Origin: Streptomyces sp. NBC_00457
GTDB lineage: Bacteria; Actinomycetota; Actinomycetes; Streptomycetales; Streptomycetaceae
Length of the DNA stretch: 64,000 nt
Reading direction: 5' to 3'
Assembly: GCF_036014015.1 (NCBI RefSeq)
Contig: NZ_CP107905.1
Span: 1,364,001 to 1,428,000, forward strand
Shown here: positions 1 through 8,040 of the stretch, piece by piece
Layout of the letters: every line of letters begins with the position of its first letter
How positions within the stretch are numbered: the first letter of the stretch is position 1
Translations under genes and position numbers: made by a program
The notes under the pieces: model-generated
What the model was told of the DNA's origin: nothing
The model's database searches: none
Seen by the model: only the letters and a program-made list of their open reading frames with translations

Positions 1-32
1 TGTCGTATACGACGATCGATGCCGTCGTAGGT

Positions 33-1709
33 CTACCCGGTCTGCTTCTCAGCGTCACGGAGCCGGTAGTACGCGGCCTTGGAGGCGGCCAGCGGCTGCT
101 TGCCGAGGATCAGGTCGGCGGCCTTCTCGGCGATCATCATCACCGGGGCGTAGATGTTGCCGTTGGTGACGTACGGCATCACCGACGCGTCGACGACACG
201 CAGACCCTCGACGCCGTGCACGCGCATGCTCTCCGGGTCGACGACTGCCATCTCGTCGGCGGAGGTGCCCATCTTGCAGGTGCAGGACGGGTGTAGCGCG
301 GTCTCGCCCTCCTTGGCGACCCAGTCGAGGATCTCCTCGTCCGAATCCACCGTGGGTCCGGGCGAGATCTCCCCGTCGTTGTACGGGGCCATCGCGGGCT
401 GGTTGAGCAGCTTGCGGGCGACGCGGATGGCCTCGACCCACTCGCGCCGGTCCTGCTCGGTGGAGAGGTAGTTGAAGCGCAGCGCCGGGTGCTCGCGCGG
501 GTCCTTGCTCTTGATCTTCACCGAGCCGATCGCGTCGGAGTACATGGGCCCCACGTGCACCTGGTAGCCATGGCCGCCGGCCGGCGAGGAGCCGTCGTAG
601 CGGACCGCGATGGGCAGGAAGTGGAACATCAGGTTGGGGTAGTCCACGTCCTCGTTGCTGCGGGCGAAGCCGCCCGCCTCGAAGTGGTTGGTTGCGGCGG
701 GGCCCTTGCGGAAGAGCCACTGGAGCCCGATGAAGGGGGCGCGCCACTTCGCCATGTACGGCTGCATGGAGACCGGCTGCTTGCAGGCGTACTGGATGTA
801 GACCTCCAGGTGGTCCTGCATGTTCTCGCCGACGCCCGGCAGATCGTGGACGACGTCGATGCCGAGGGCGCTCAGCTCCCGCGCGTTGCCCACGCCGGAG
901 AGCTGGAGCAGCTGCGGGGAGTTGATCGCGCCGCCGCACAGGATGACTTCCTTGGCGCGGACCTGCTGGGGGGCACCCTTGCCGCGCCGGTATTCGACAC
1001 CGACGGCGCGCTTGCCCTCGAAGAGGACGCGCGTGACGAGGGCGCGTGTCCTGACGGTGAGGTTGGGCCGCTTCCTGACGGGCTTGAGGTACGCCTTCGA
1101 GGCAGACAGCCGGCGTCCGCGGTGGACGTTGCGGTCGAACTTGGCGAAGCCTTCCTGCCGGTAGCCGTTGACGTCGTCGGTGGGCGCGTAGCCCGCCTCC
1201 TCGGTGGCCTTGAGGAAGGCGCCGAACAACGGGTTGGTCGCGGGGCCGCGTTCGAGGACGAGGGGGCCGTCATGGCCTCGGAACTCGTCGTCCGGATCGG
1301 CCGCCAGGCAGTTCTCCATCCGCCGGAAGTACGGCAGACAGTGCGCGTAGTCCCAGGTCTCCATGCCCGGATCGGCCGCCCAGCGCTCGTAGTCCATGGG
1401 GTTGCCGCGCTGGAAGATCATGCCGTTGATGCTGCTGGAGCCGCCCAGCACCTTGCCGCGCGCGTGGTAGACGCGCCGGCCCCCCATGTGGGGCTCGGGT
1501 TCCGACTCGTACTTCCAGTCGTAGAAGCGGCTGCCGATCGGATAGGTCAGCGCGGCGGGCATCTGGATGAAGACGTCCCACGGGTGGTCGGAGCGGCCGG
1601 CCTCCAGGACCAGCACCTGGTTCGCCGGGTCCGCGGAGAGTCTGTTCGCCAGCGCACTGCCGGCCGATCCACCGCCGACGATGACGAAGTCGTACTGCAG
1701 GGGAGCCAT
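33..1709 (-). CDS. betA: GMC oxidoreductase, choline dehydrogenase-like
   Basis: Flavoprotein of the GMC family, closest in layout to choline dehydrogenase, which oxidises choline to betaine aldehyde and often on to glycine betaine. The 558-residue product shows the FAD motif GGGSAG at residues 12-17, the GMC signature [12 protein letters not shown] from residue 85, a second signature [13 protein letters not shown] near 255-268, and the C-terminal catalytic region HPSCTCKMG followed by NGNIYAP. I start at the ATG at 1709, preceded by GAGACGAGG; an in-frame ATG at 1829 would add 40 unrelated residues lying across operator DNA. The gene is divergent from the IclR regulator. Neighbouring demethylation-type genes favour a choline role, but other GMC alcohol oxidoreductases look similar. 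No betaine aldehyde dehydrogenase is in the window; one could lie to the left. Confidence 0.85.
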   Translation of the reverse strand: MAPLQYDFVIVGGGSAGSALANRLSADPANQVLVLEAGRSDHPWDVFIQMPAALTYPIGSRFYDWKYESEPEPHMGGRRVYHARGKVLGGSSSINGMIFQRGNPMDYERWAADPGMETWDYAHCLPYFRRMENCLAADPDDEFRGHDGPLVLERGPATNPLFGAFLKATEEAGYAPTDDVNGYRQEGFAKFDRNVHRGRRLSASKAYLKPVRKRPNLTVRTRALVTRVLFEGKRAVGVEYRRGKGAPQQVRAKEVILCGGAINSPQLLQLSGVGNARELSALGIDVVHDLPGVGENMQDHLEVYIQYACKQPVSMQPYMAKWRAPFIGLQWLFRKGPAATNHFEAGGFARSNEDVDYPNLMFHFLPIAVRYDGSSPAGGHGYQVHVGPMYSDAIGSVKIKSKDPREHPALRFNYLSTEQDRREWVEAIRVARKLLNQPAMAPYNDGEISPGPTVDSDEEILDWVAKEGETALHPSCTCKMGTSADEMAVVDPESMRVHGVEGLRVVDASVMPYVTNGNIYAPVMMIAEKAADLILGKQPLAASKAAYYRLRDAEKQTG

Positions 1710-1774
1710 GGTGCCTCGTCTCGCTCGCGCCGTAGATACGCGAGGCATGCTAGTACCAGTAGCGCTATACGCAC

Positions 1775-1797
1775 TAGGTTGCGAACCACGCAACCTA
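1775..1797. promoter_or_regulatory. Inverted repeat, probable IclR operator
   Basis: Perfect inverted repeat TAGGTTGCG-N5-CGCAACCTA between the divergent betA and iclR starts. Its core GTTGC-N7-GCAAC (1778-1794) recurs twice upstream of the Rieske ferredoxin gene. The length and half-site look like IclR-family operators, so the adjacent regulator is the likely ligand. The function is inferred, not shown. Confidence 0.65.
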
Positions 1798-1818
1798 CGG
1801 CTCCCGAGTTTCGGCTCT

Positions 1819-1830
1819 GTTGCTTGCAAC
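1819..1830. promoter_or_regulatory. Secondary half-site palindrome
   Basis: GTTGC-TT-GCAAC has the same half-sites as the main operator but a 2-base spacer. It lies between the operator and the iclR start at 1861. It may be an auxiliary contact for autoregulation, or chance. Confidence 0.3.
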
Positions 1831-1860
1831 GCTGTTGTTTACTACGCGTATAGTTTTACT

Positions 1861-2658
1861 GTGAGCAACCACAGCCAAGACACCGAAACGTCAAGTTCGC
1901 AGGCCGGCGGAGTGCAGTCGGTCGACCGCGCCATCAGCGTCCTGGAGATCCTGGCCCAGCGTGGCGAGGCAGGGGTCAGCGAGGTGGCGGCCGAGATCGA
2001 GGTGCACAAGTCCACCGCGTTCCGATTGCTCGGCGCCCTGGAGGCGCGCGGCCTGGTGGAGCAGGCGGGCGAGCGCGGCAAGTACCGCCTCGGCTTCGGC
2101 ATCGTACGGCTGGCCGGTGCGGTCACGGGACGCATCGACATCACCCAGCAGGGCCGCCCGGTCTGCGAGCGGCTCGCCGAGGAGATCGGCGAAACCGTCA
2201 ACATCGCCGTGCTGCAAGAGAATTACGCGGTCAACCTCTACGAGGTACGTGGACCGGGAGCCGTCAGCGCGTACAACTGGGTCGGACAGCTGACCCCGCT
2301 GCACGCCACCTCCAGCGGCAAGATCCTGCTGGCCCACCTGCCGGCCAAGGAGCGCGCCGCACTGCTCGCCGGGACCGGCCTGAGCAAGGTCACCCCGCGC
2401 ACCATCACCGCGAAGACGAAGCTCGAGAAGAACCTCGCGGAGGCCCGCGAGCGCGGCTACGCCATGGGCCTGGAGGAACTGGAGGTCGGCCTGCACGCCA
2501 TGGCCGCACCGGTCCGCGACCGGGACGGCCAGGTCATCGCGGCGCTCAGCGCCTCCGGACCCTCGTACCGCTTCACCGAGGAGCGCATGCACGAACTCTC
2601 CCCGGTGCTGCTCAAGGGCGCGGAGGAGATCAGCCACCGGATGGGCCACCTGGGCTGA
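1861..2658 (+). CDS. IclR-family transcriptional regulator
   Basis: A 265-residue IclR-type regulator, the usual family length. The N-terminal winged helix-turn-helix covers about residues 20-80 (SVDRAISVLEILAQ, then EVHKSTAFRLLGALEARGLV). The rest is the IclR effector-binding domain with LHATSSGKILLA near 145 and a C-terminal ISHRMGHLG tail. I start at GTG 1861 because the longer reading frame upstream crosses the operator region and encodes no recognisable protein. It is divergent from the betA-like gene and its 3' end overlaps the convergent Rieske oxygenase gene by 29 bases. Three matching inverted repeats in this locus suggest it controls the whole module, probably in response to choline, betaine or a related compound. 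Confidence 0.9.
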   Translation: MSNHSQDTETSSSQAGGVQSVDRAISVLEILAQRGEAGVSEVAAEIEVHKSTAFRLLGALEARGLVEQAGERGKYRLGFGIVRLAGAVTGRIDITQQGRPVCERLAEEIGETVNIAVLQENYAVNLYEVRGPGAVSAYNWVGQLTPLHATSSGKILLAHLPAKERAALLAGTGLSKVTPRTITAKTKLEKNLAEARERGYAMGLEELEVGLHAMAAPVRDRDGQVIAALSASGPSYRFTEERMHELSPVLLKGAEEISHRMGHLG

Positions 2659-3799
2659 CCGGCCCCGGCCACGGCCCGCCGGCGCCCAGACGCTCCTGCA
2701 CCCAGTCGTGGAACGCGCCGATGTGGTGCTCGCTGGGAACCAGCACACCGCCCTTGGCGTACATGCGGGAGCGCATTCCGGGCTGTGTGCGCTCGCAGGC
2801 GTCGAAGTCCTGGCGGTTGACCCGGTCGAAGAGTTCCACGGACCGGCTGACGTCCTTGCCGCTCTCGACGACGTGCGGGAGGTAGAGCCAGTCGCACTCG
2901 ACGATCGTGCGGTCGACGGCCACCGGATACATGCGGTGGAAGATCACATGGTCGGGGACGAGGTTGATGAACACCTGGGGCCTGACCGTGATCGCGTAGT
3001 AGCGGCGGTCCTGGTCGTCGGCGACCCCGGGGATGCGGTCCAGACCCGCGGAGCCGTCCACGGTGAAGCCCTGGACGTCCTCGCCGAACTCGGCGCCGTG
3101 ACCCACGTAGAACTGGGCTGCGTAACCGTCCGCGAACTCCGGCAGCACCTCCGTCAGTTCGGGGTGGATGGTCGCGCAGTGGTAGCACTCCATGAAGTTC
3201 TCGATGATGAGCTTCCAGTTCGCCCGCACGTCGTAGACGATCCGCTTGCCGACGGAGAGGTTCTCGATGTCGTAGCGCCCGATCGACTCGACGTCGCCGA
3301 GGCGGGCGACGACATCACCGATGACGTCCTCGTCGAAGTCGGGCGGGTTCTCCGCCAGGCAGACCCAGACATAGCCGAGCCATTCGCGGACGGCCACGCT
3401 CACCAGGCCGTACTCGGTACGGCCGACGTCGGGCATCCTGGTGAGGTTGGGCGCGGCGACGAGCTTGCCGTCCAGTCCGTACGTCCAGGCGTGGTACGGG
3501 CATTGGAAGGCCCGCTTGACCTCGCCGGCCTCCTCGGTGCAGAGCCTGGCGCCCCGGTGCCGGCAGACGTTGAAGTACGCACGGACGCTGTTGTCCCGTG
3601 CCCGGGTGACCAGGATGCTCTCGCGGCCCACGTCGACGGTGCGGAAGGCGCCCGGCTTGGCCAGGTCGGAGGCGCGGGCCGCACAGAACCACATGGTCTC
3701 GAAGATGCGCTCCTGCTCCTGGGCGAAGACCGCCGCATCCGTGTAGGAGGAGCCGGGGAGAGTGGCGATCAGACTGTCCGGCAGGCTGGTCGAGGTCAC
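2630..3799 (-). CDS. Rieske non-heme iron oxygenase, alpha subunit (GbcA-like)
   Basis: Terminal oxygenase of a Rieske-type system, 389 residues. The [2Fe-2S] ligands are Cys79, His81, Cys100 and His103 (CRH...CPYH). The mononuclear iron site is seen as NFMECYHCATIHPEL with His207 and His212. Family knowledge links this architecture to N-demethylases such as glycine betaine monooxygenase GbcA, which makes dimethylglycine and formaldehyde. A BetA-like enzyme, a formaldehyde dehydrogenase and a betaine-type binding protein nearby support that reading, but stachydrine, carnitine or another quaternary amine is possible. The start is GTG 3799, with GAGGAG upstream; the frame extends further upstream through a dispersed repeat and should not be used. 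Electrons should come from the reductase and ferredoxin encoded just upstream. Confidence 0.85.
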   Translation of the reverse strand: MTSTSLPDSLIATLPGSSYTDAAVFAQEQERIFETMWFCAARASDLAKPGAFRTVDVGRESILVTRARDNSVRAYFNVCRHRGARLCTEEAGEVKRAFQCPYHAWTYGLDGKLVAAPNLTRMPDVGRTEYGLVSVAVREWLGYVWVCLAENPPDFDEDVIGDVVARLGDVESIGRYDIENLSVGKRIVYDVRANWKLIIENFMECYHCATIHPELTEVLPEFADGYAAQFYVGHGAEFGEDVQGFTVDGSAGLDRIPGVADDQDRRYYAITVRPQVFINLVPDHVIFHRMYPVAVDRTIVECDWLYLPHVVESGKDVSRSVELFDRVNRQDFDACERTQPGMRSRMYAKGGVLVPSEHHIGAFHDWVQERLGAGGPWPGPVSPGGPSGG

Positions 3800-3828
3800 G
3801 GTGCACTCCTCGGAGGACGTCGGGGAGA

Positions 3829-3880
3829 GCGCCCCGTAAGGGGCGCGGGGAACTGCGCGACCAGCCACAACGGCGCCGCG
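3829..3880. repeat. Streptomyces-type dispersed intergenic repeat with hairpin
   Basis: The spacer between the reductase and oxygenase genes contains GCGCCCC-GTAA-GGGGCGC (3829-3846) followed by GGGGAACTGCGCGACCAGCC. I recognise this as a sequence scattered through many Streptomyces genomes, usually just after genes. The hairpin could attenuate transcription between the two genes. Confidence 0.6.
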
Positions 3881-3896
3881 GAATCACAACAACCCA

Positions 3897-5054
3897 TCAA
3901 GGCGCGCTCAGCTGCTTGCGCCACCGCATGAACAGCCGCGGCTGGTTCATGCCGAGCACCGCGACCGGAACTCCGGCCCGCCGGTAGACGGCCAAAACGT
4001 TCCGGTCGTCCACGGCGCCCACCTCCACCGTCACACTGTCGGAGACACCCGCGTGACCGGCGAACTGGATCTTCACGCCGTACTGGTCCGACCAGAAGTA
4101 CGGCGGCCTGGGCATGCCCGCTTCCAGCTCCCCGCCCGCCAGCAGCGCGGCGACGGCCGCGTCGGGGCGTTCCCGCGCACCGGTCCAGTGCTCGACCCGG
4201 CGGTGGGCGCCCAGGCGTGGGTCGTACCAGTTGGCGCAGTCGCCGACCGCGACCACCCCGGCCAGGCTGGTGCGGCCGTCGGCGCCGCACTTGACGCCGT
4301 TGTCGAGTTCGACGCCGGAGCCTTCCAGCCACTCGACGCACGGACGCGCCCCCACCCCCACCACGACGATGTCGGCGGGGATGGATCGGCCGTCCTCGAG
4401 CAGGACGGCGTCGACACGGGTCTCTCCGCTCAGCCCTTTGACGCCCACGCCGCACAACAGCCGTACGCCGTGGTCCGCATGGAGGGCGGAGACGACCCCG
4501 CCCATGGTCTCGCCGAGAGGGCCGGCGAGCGGTGTCGGTGCCACCTCGACGACCGTCACGTCGACGCCGAGCGCGTACGCGGTGGAGGCGACCTCGGCAC
4601 CGATGAAGCCGCCACCGATCACCACCAGCCGTCCGCCCAGGGCGAGTTCGTCGCGCAGGGCGCGGGCGTCGTCCAGGGTGCGCAGGACGTGCACTCCGGC
4701 CAGACCCGCACTGCCGGGCAGGGTGCGCGCGGCGGCGCCGGTCGCGATGACGACGCCGTCGGCGCGGACCTCCCGTCCGTCGGCGAGCCGGACGGCACGC
4801 TCGGCGCGGTCGAGCCCGGTGGCGCGGGTGCCGAGCAGCCACTCGGCCCGCAGGTCCTCGCCGTCCGTCTCCAGCGCCAGGTCCGCCTCGCCGAGGGCGC
4901 CGGCCAGGAACTCCTTGGACAGCGGCGGACGGTCGTACGGGCGATGGGTCTCGTCGCCGATGACGACCAGCCGCCCGTCGTAGCCCTGCTTCCGCAGCGA
5001 GCGCGCCGCCGACAGTCCGGCCAGCGAGGCGCCGACCACGGCCACGGTTCTCAC
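3897..5054 (-). CDS. FAD-dependent ferredoxin reductase
   Basis: A 385-residue NAD(P)H:ferredoxin reductase of the pyridine nucleotide-disulphide type, predicted to pass electrons to the Rieske ferredoxin encoded just upstream. The FAD motif VVGASLAGLSAARSL lies at residues 5-19, RPYDRPPLSKEFL follows near 40, and the NAD(P)H motif VIGGGFIGAEVAS lies near 145. The start is GTG 5054, which overlaps the ferredoxin stop codon in a GTGA arrangement, so the two are probably translationally coupled. The longer frame to 5234 is only the ferredoxin gene read in another phase. Together with the ferredoxin and oxygenase it makes a three-component system, unlike the two-component GbcAB of Pseudomonas. 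Confidence 0.88.
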   Translation of the reverse strand: MRTVAVVGASLAGLSAARSLRKQGYDGRLVVIGDETHRPYDRPPLSKEFLAGALGEADLALETDGEDLRAEWLLGTRATGLDRAERAVRLADGREVRADGVVIATGAAARTLPGSAGLAGVHVLRTLDDARALRDELALGGRLVVIGGGFIGAEVASTAYALGVDVTVVEVAPTPLAGPLGETMGGVVSALHADHGVRLLCGVGVKGLSGETRVDAVLLEDGRSIPADIVVVGVGARPCVEWLEGSGVELDNGVKCGADGRTSLAGVVAVGDCANWYDPRLGAHRRVEHWTGARERPDAAVAALLAGGELEAGMPRPPYFWSDQYGVKIQFAGHAGVSDSVTVEVGAVDDRNVLAVYRRAGVPVAVLGMNQPRLFMRWRKQLSAP

Positions 5055-5413
5055 GCGGGACCGGCGGCGAGCCGGGCCGCGACGCAGGGCGGCAGGTTGG
5101 GGGCGTCGGTGGAGACACGGACGTAGATCACGCCGTCCTCGACCATGACCTCGTGCGTGCGCACCGGGAGCTTGGCCGGCGGGGCGTCGACGGCGCCGGT
5201 GCGCAGGTCGAACTTCGAGGAATGCAGCGGACACTCCACCTCACAGCCCTCCAGCCAGCCGTCGGCGAGCGAGGCGTCCTGGTGGGTGCAGGTGTCGTCG
5301 ATGGCGAAGACCTCACCGTCGTCGGTGTGGAACACCGAGACCGGCGGATCGATGTCGAGCCGGAAGGCCTCACCTCGCGGAAGATCCGCGAGACGGCACG
5401 CGGGAATCATCAT
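5051..5413 (-). CDS. Rieske-type ferredoxin
   Basis: A 120-residue Rieske [2Fe-2S] protein of the bacterial dioxygenase ferredoxin type. Cluster ligands are Cys42, His44, Cys61 and His64 (CTH...CPLH). It should shuttle electrons from the reductase encoded immediately downstream to the oxygenase. Two adjacent ATG codons (5413, 5410) are possible starts; GAGGTGTC precedes the first. It heads the electron-transfer operon, and its upstream region carries two copies of the RTTGC-N7-GCAAC element. Confidence 0.9.
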   Translation of the reverse strand: MMIPACRLADLPRGEAFRLDIDPPVSVFHTDDGEVFAIDDTCTHQDASLADGWLEGCEVECPLHSSKFDLRTGAVDAPPAKLPVRTHEVMVEDGVIYVRVSTDAPNLPPCVAARLAAGPA

Positions 5414-5440
5414 GACACCTCGGTGCGTATAACGAAACGG

Positions 5441-5457
5441 ATTGCGGTAAGCGCAAC
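5441..5457. promoter_or_regulatory. RTTGC-N7-GCAAC element, probable IclR operator
   Basis: ATTGCGGTAAGCGCAAC lies 28 bases upstream of the ferredoxin start. It has the same half-sites and spacing as the operator between betA and iclR (1778-1794). GTGCGTATA at 5423-5431 also recurs inverted at 1766-1774 near the first operator. Confidence 0.6.
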
Positions 5458-5476
5458 GTCAGTCTGAGGTCGCCCC

Positions 5477-5498
5477 GGAATCCTTGTCAAGGGATTCC
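5477..5498 (-). terminator. Hairpin downstream of mscR
   Basis: GGAATCC-N8-GGATTCC is a perfect 7-bp stem in the spacer between the mscR stop and the ferredoxin start. No strong U-run follows, so it is at best a weak terminator for mscR. Confidence 0.4.
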
Positions 5499-5524
5499 AG
5501 GGCGGCGGATATGCGCCGACGGTG

Positions 5525-5541
5525 GTTGCCTGTCGCGCAAC
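5525..5541. promoter_or_regulatory. Second RTTGC-N7-GCAAC element upstream of the ferredoxin operon
   Basis: GTTGCCTGTCGCGCAAC, a third copy of the 17-bp element, centred about 84 bp upstream of the copy at 5441. Two sites at this distance could support looping or cooperative binding by the IclR regulator. Confidence 0.55.
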
Positions 5542-5655
5542 GATGTGCGCGATAGGGAACAGCGTCAGGAGTGTGCGGAACCTCGGCCGCGACCGTGGCC
5601 GTCTCGCCGTGCCCGGTGTATACGACCGTGATGAGACGGGCCGTACGCGCGGCCG

Positions 5656-6741
5656 TCAGAAGACCACCACCGAGCGCAGGACGTCGCCGCCGTGCATCCG
5701 CTCGAAGGCCTTCTCCACCTCGTCCAGGGCGATGGTCTCCGTGACGAAGGCGTCCAGGTCGAGGCGGCCCTGGAGATAGAGGTCGATGAGCATCGGGAAG
5801 TCCCGGGAGGGCAGGCAGTCGCCGTACCAGGAGGACTTCAGCGCCCCGCCACGGCCGAAGACGTCCAGCAGGGGCAGTTCGAGCTTCATCTCGGGGGTGG
5901 GGACGCCGACGAGGACGACCGTGCCGGCGAGGTCGCGGGCGTAGAAGGCCTGCTTGTAGGTCTCCGGGCGGCCGACCGCCTCGATGACGACATCGGCGCC
6001 GAAGCCGCCGGTCAGCTCGCGGATCGCCTCGACGGGGTCGGCCTCCTTGGAGTTGACCGTGTGGGTCGCCCCCAGCTTCTTGGCGGTGGCCAGTTTCCGG
6101 TCGTCGATGTCGACGGCGATGGTCTTCGCCGCGCCCGCCAGATTCGCCCCGACGACCGCCGCGTCCCCGACACCGCCACAGCCGATGACCGCCACGGTGT
6201 CGCCGCGGCCGACCTTGCCGGTGTTGATCGCGGCGCCGATGCCCGCCATCACCCCGCAGCCGAGCAGTCCGGCGGCAGCCGCGGACGCGGCCCGGTCGAC
6301 CTTGGTGCACTGCCCGGCCGCGACTAGTGTCTTCTCCGCGAAGGCGCCGATGCCCAGCGCCGGAGACAGTTCGGTGCCGTCGAGCAAGGTCATCTTCTGC
6401 TGGGCGTTGTGCGTGTTGAAGCAGTACCAGGGGCGTCCGCGCAGACAGGCCCGGCACTGCCCGCACACGGCCCGCCAGTTCAGGATGACGAAGTCGCCGG
6501 GCGTGACGTCGGTGACCCCCTCCCCCACCGACTCCACGACGCCCGCGGCCTCATGGCCCAGCAGGAAGGGGAAGTCGTCGTTGATGCCGCCCTCGCGATA
6601 GTGCAGATCGGTGTGGCAGACCCCGCAGGCCTCGATCTTCACCAGGGCCTCCCCCGGACCGGGGTCGGGCACGATGATCGTCTCCAGGCTGACGGGGGCA
6701 CCCTTGCCCCGCGCGACGACAGCTCGGACCTGATGCGTCAT
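5656..6741 (-). CDS. mscR: S-(hydroxymethyl)mycothiol dehydrogenase
   Basis: Zinc-dependent class III-type alcohol dehydrogenase of 361 residues that oxidises the formaldehyde adduct of mycothiol. The catalytic zinc region [17 protein letters not shown] and [12 protein letters not shown] lie within the first 75 residues. Structural-zinc cysteines follow in [15 protein letters not shown]. The NAD motif [13 protein letters not shown] is central. The start at ATG 6741 gives [16 protein letters not shown], the usual N-terminus; the frame to 6798 would add 19 residues. Placed upstream of a probable N-demethylating Rieske system, it fits removal of the formaldehyde made there. Mycothiol dependence also supports an actinomycete host. 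Confidence 0.9.
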   Translation of the reverse strand: MTHQVRAVVARGKGAPVSLETIIVPDPGPGEALVKIEACGVCHTDLHYREGGINDDFPFLLGHEAAGVVESVGEGVTDVTPGDFVILNWRAVCGQCRACLRGRPWYCFNTHNAQQKMTLLDGTELSPALGIGAFAEKTLVAAGQCTKVDRAASAAAAGLLGCGVMAGIGAAINTGKVGRGDTVAVIGCGGVGDAAVVGANLAGAAKTIAVDIDDRKLATAKKLGATHTVNSKEADPVEAIRELTGGFGADVVIEAVGRPETYKQAFYARDLAGTVVLVGVPTPEMKLELPLLDVFGRGGALKSSWYGDCLPSRDFPMLIDLYLQGRLDLDAFVTETIALDEVEKAFERMHGGDVLRSVVVF

Positions 6742-6785
6742 GGCCACTCCTCGGCTGGTACGAGACCTGAGTCGAATGTTGCTCA

Positions 6786-6812
6786 TTGCGGCACCCATCT
6801 CGCGTGCCGCAA
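6786..6812. promoter_or_regulatory. 27-bp inverted repeat between mscR and lysR
   Basis: TTGCGGCAC-N9-GTGCCGCAA is a perfect 9-bp dyad in the divergent promoter region of mscR and the LysR-type gene. It is a good candidate operator for the LysR regulator or another formaldehyde- or betaine-responsive factor. The spacing differs from the IclR-type 17-bp element. Confidence 0.5.
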
Positions 6813-6935
6813 CACAGGATCAGGGAGGGCCACCGGGGGGTCAAGCCTCCCGGACGCGGACGTACGGCAGAAACCGTCGCCGCACGACGGCCCGGCCGAC
6901 CGGTGATAGCGTTGCCCGGAATTTACGGAGACCCG

Positions 6936-7817
6936 ATGGAACGACGCCAGCTGGAATACTTCATCGCCGTGGTCGAGCACGGCGGATTCACAGCCGCGGC
7001 CATTGCGCTCCACGTAGCGCAGCCTTCACTTTCCCATGCGATCCGCACTCTGGAGCGCGAATTCGGCGGGAAACTCTTTCACCGCCTCCCGCACGGCGTC
7101 GTACTCACCGCGGCGGGCGAAGCGCTCGTCCAGCCGGCCCGGCAGGTGCTGCGCGATCTGACCACGGCCGGTTCCCTGGTCCGTGAAGTCCTCGGGCTCA
7201 GCGGCGGGCGGCTCGACATCGTCTCCCAGACGACGCTTTCGGTCGATCCGCTCGCCGGGATGCTGGGGCGTCTGCATCGCGCGCATCCGAAGGTCTCCGT
7301 GCGCGTGGTCGACCCGGAGCAGGGCCCTGCCGTGGCCCACATGGTCGCCGCCGGTCAGTGCGAACTGGGTCTGGTGGACGCCTCGGTGCCCACGGCCGAC
7401 CTGCGCGGCATGGACCTGCCCGAGCAGGAGATGCACGTCGTGCTGCCCCCGGACCACCCTCATCCGCCGGGCGACACCATCACCTCGCGCGAACTGGCCG
7501 CACTGGACCTCATCGTGACCCCGCCGGACACCGAGACCCGGGCGGCGGTGGACGACGTATGCACCGCGCTGGGCGTCACGCCGCGGATCGTGGTCGAGAC
7601 CGCGCACCGCGCGATGATCGTGCCGCTGATCCTCTCGGGCGTCGGCGCCTCGCTCCTGCCCGGCTCCATGGCCCGGGACGCCGCGCTGCGCGGGGCCCGG
7701 ATGCTGTCCAACCGGCCACGACTGGTGCGCCACGGCCGACTGGTCTGGCGGTCGGGCCCGCTGTCCCCCGCCGCCCAGGCTTTCGTCGACCTGGCAGCCG
7801 CACCCGCCGAGGACTGA
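6936..7817 (+). CDS. LysR-family transcriptional regulator
   Basis: A 293-residue LysR-type regulator. The N-terminal helix-turn-helix is clear (MERRQLEYFIAVVEHGGFT, then LHVAQPSLSHAIRTLERE, residues about 1-50), followed by the periplasmic-binding-like effector domain from about residue 90. The start is ATG 6936 with ACGGAG a few bases upstream; the frame upstream to 6786 runs through the inverted repeat and is not coding. It is divergent from mscR and upstream of the sulfatase, so either could be its target. Confidence 0.9.
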   Translation: MERRQLEYFIAVVEHGGFTAAAIALHVAQPSLSHAIRTLEREFGGKLFHRLPHGVVLTAAGEALVQPARQVLRDLTTAGSLVREVLGLSGGRLDIVSQTTLSVDPLAGMLGRLHRAHPKVSVRVVDPEQGPAVAHMVAAGQCELGLVDASVPTADLRGMDLPEQEMHVVLPPDHPHPPGDTITSRELAALDLIVTPPDTETRAAVDDVCTALGVTPRIVVETAHRAMIVPLILSGVGASLLPGSMARDAALRGARMLSNRPRLVRHGRLVWRSGPLSPAAQAFVDLAAAPAED

Positions 7818-7825
7818 ACCCCACT

Positions 7826-7850
7826 GCCGGTATAGAAGTTGTCTACCGGC
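7826..7850 (+). terminator. Hairpin after the LysR gene
   Basis: GCCGGTA-N11-TACCGGC lies 9 bases after the LysR stop codon. There is no T-run, so termination is only plausible. It separates the regulator from the sulfatase gene. Confidence 0.4.
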
Positions 7851-8040
7851 CCCATTCAAAACCGGTTCAGGGGTATTCAAGTCGGCTGGTTGACCGCTGT
7901 CCCATTGACTGTCACTTTTGCTCCACGACAGTCGGCGAGATTCCCGGACCGGCCCTCAAGCCCCGTTTTATTGCGCCGACAATTCGGCCGCGCGAAGAAC
8001 GTGTGACATTTCCCCGCCGGGCATGGCATCGGAGAAATAC

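Noticed and set aside
2..13. Palindrome GTCGTATACGAC at the left window edge
   Set aside because: A short dyad whose flanking gene lies outside the window, so no role can be assigned.
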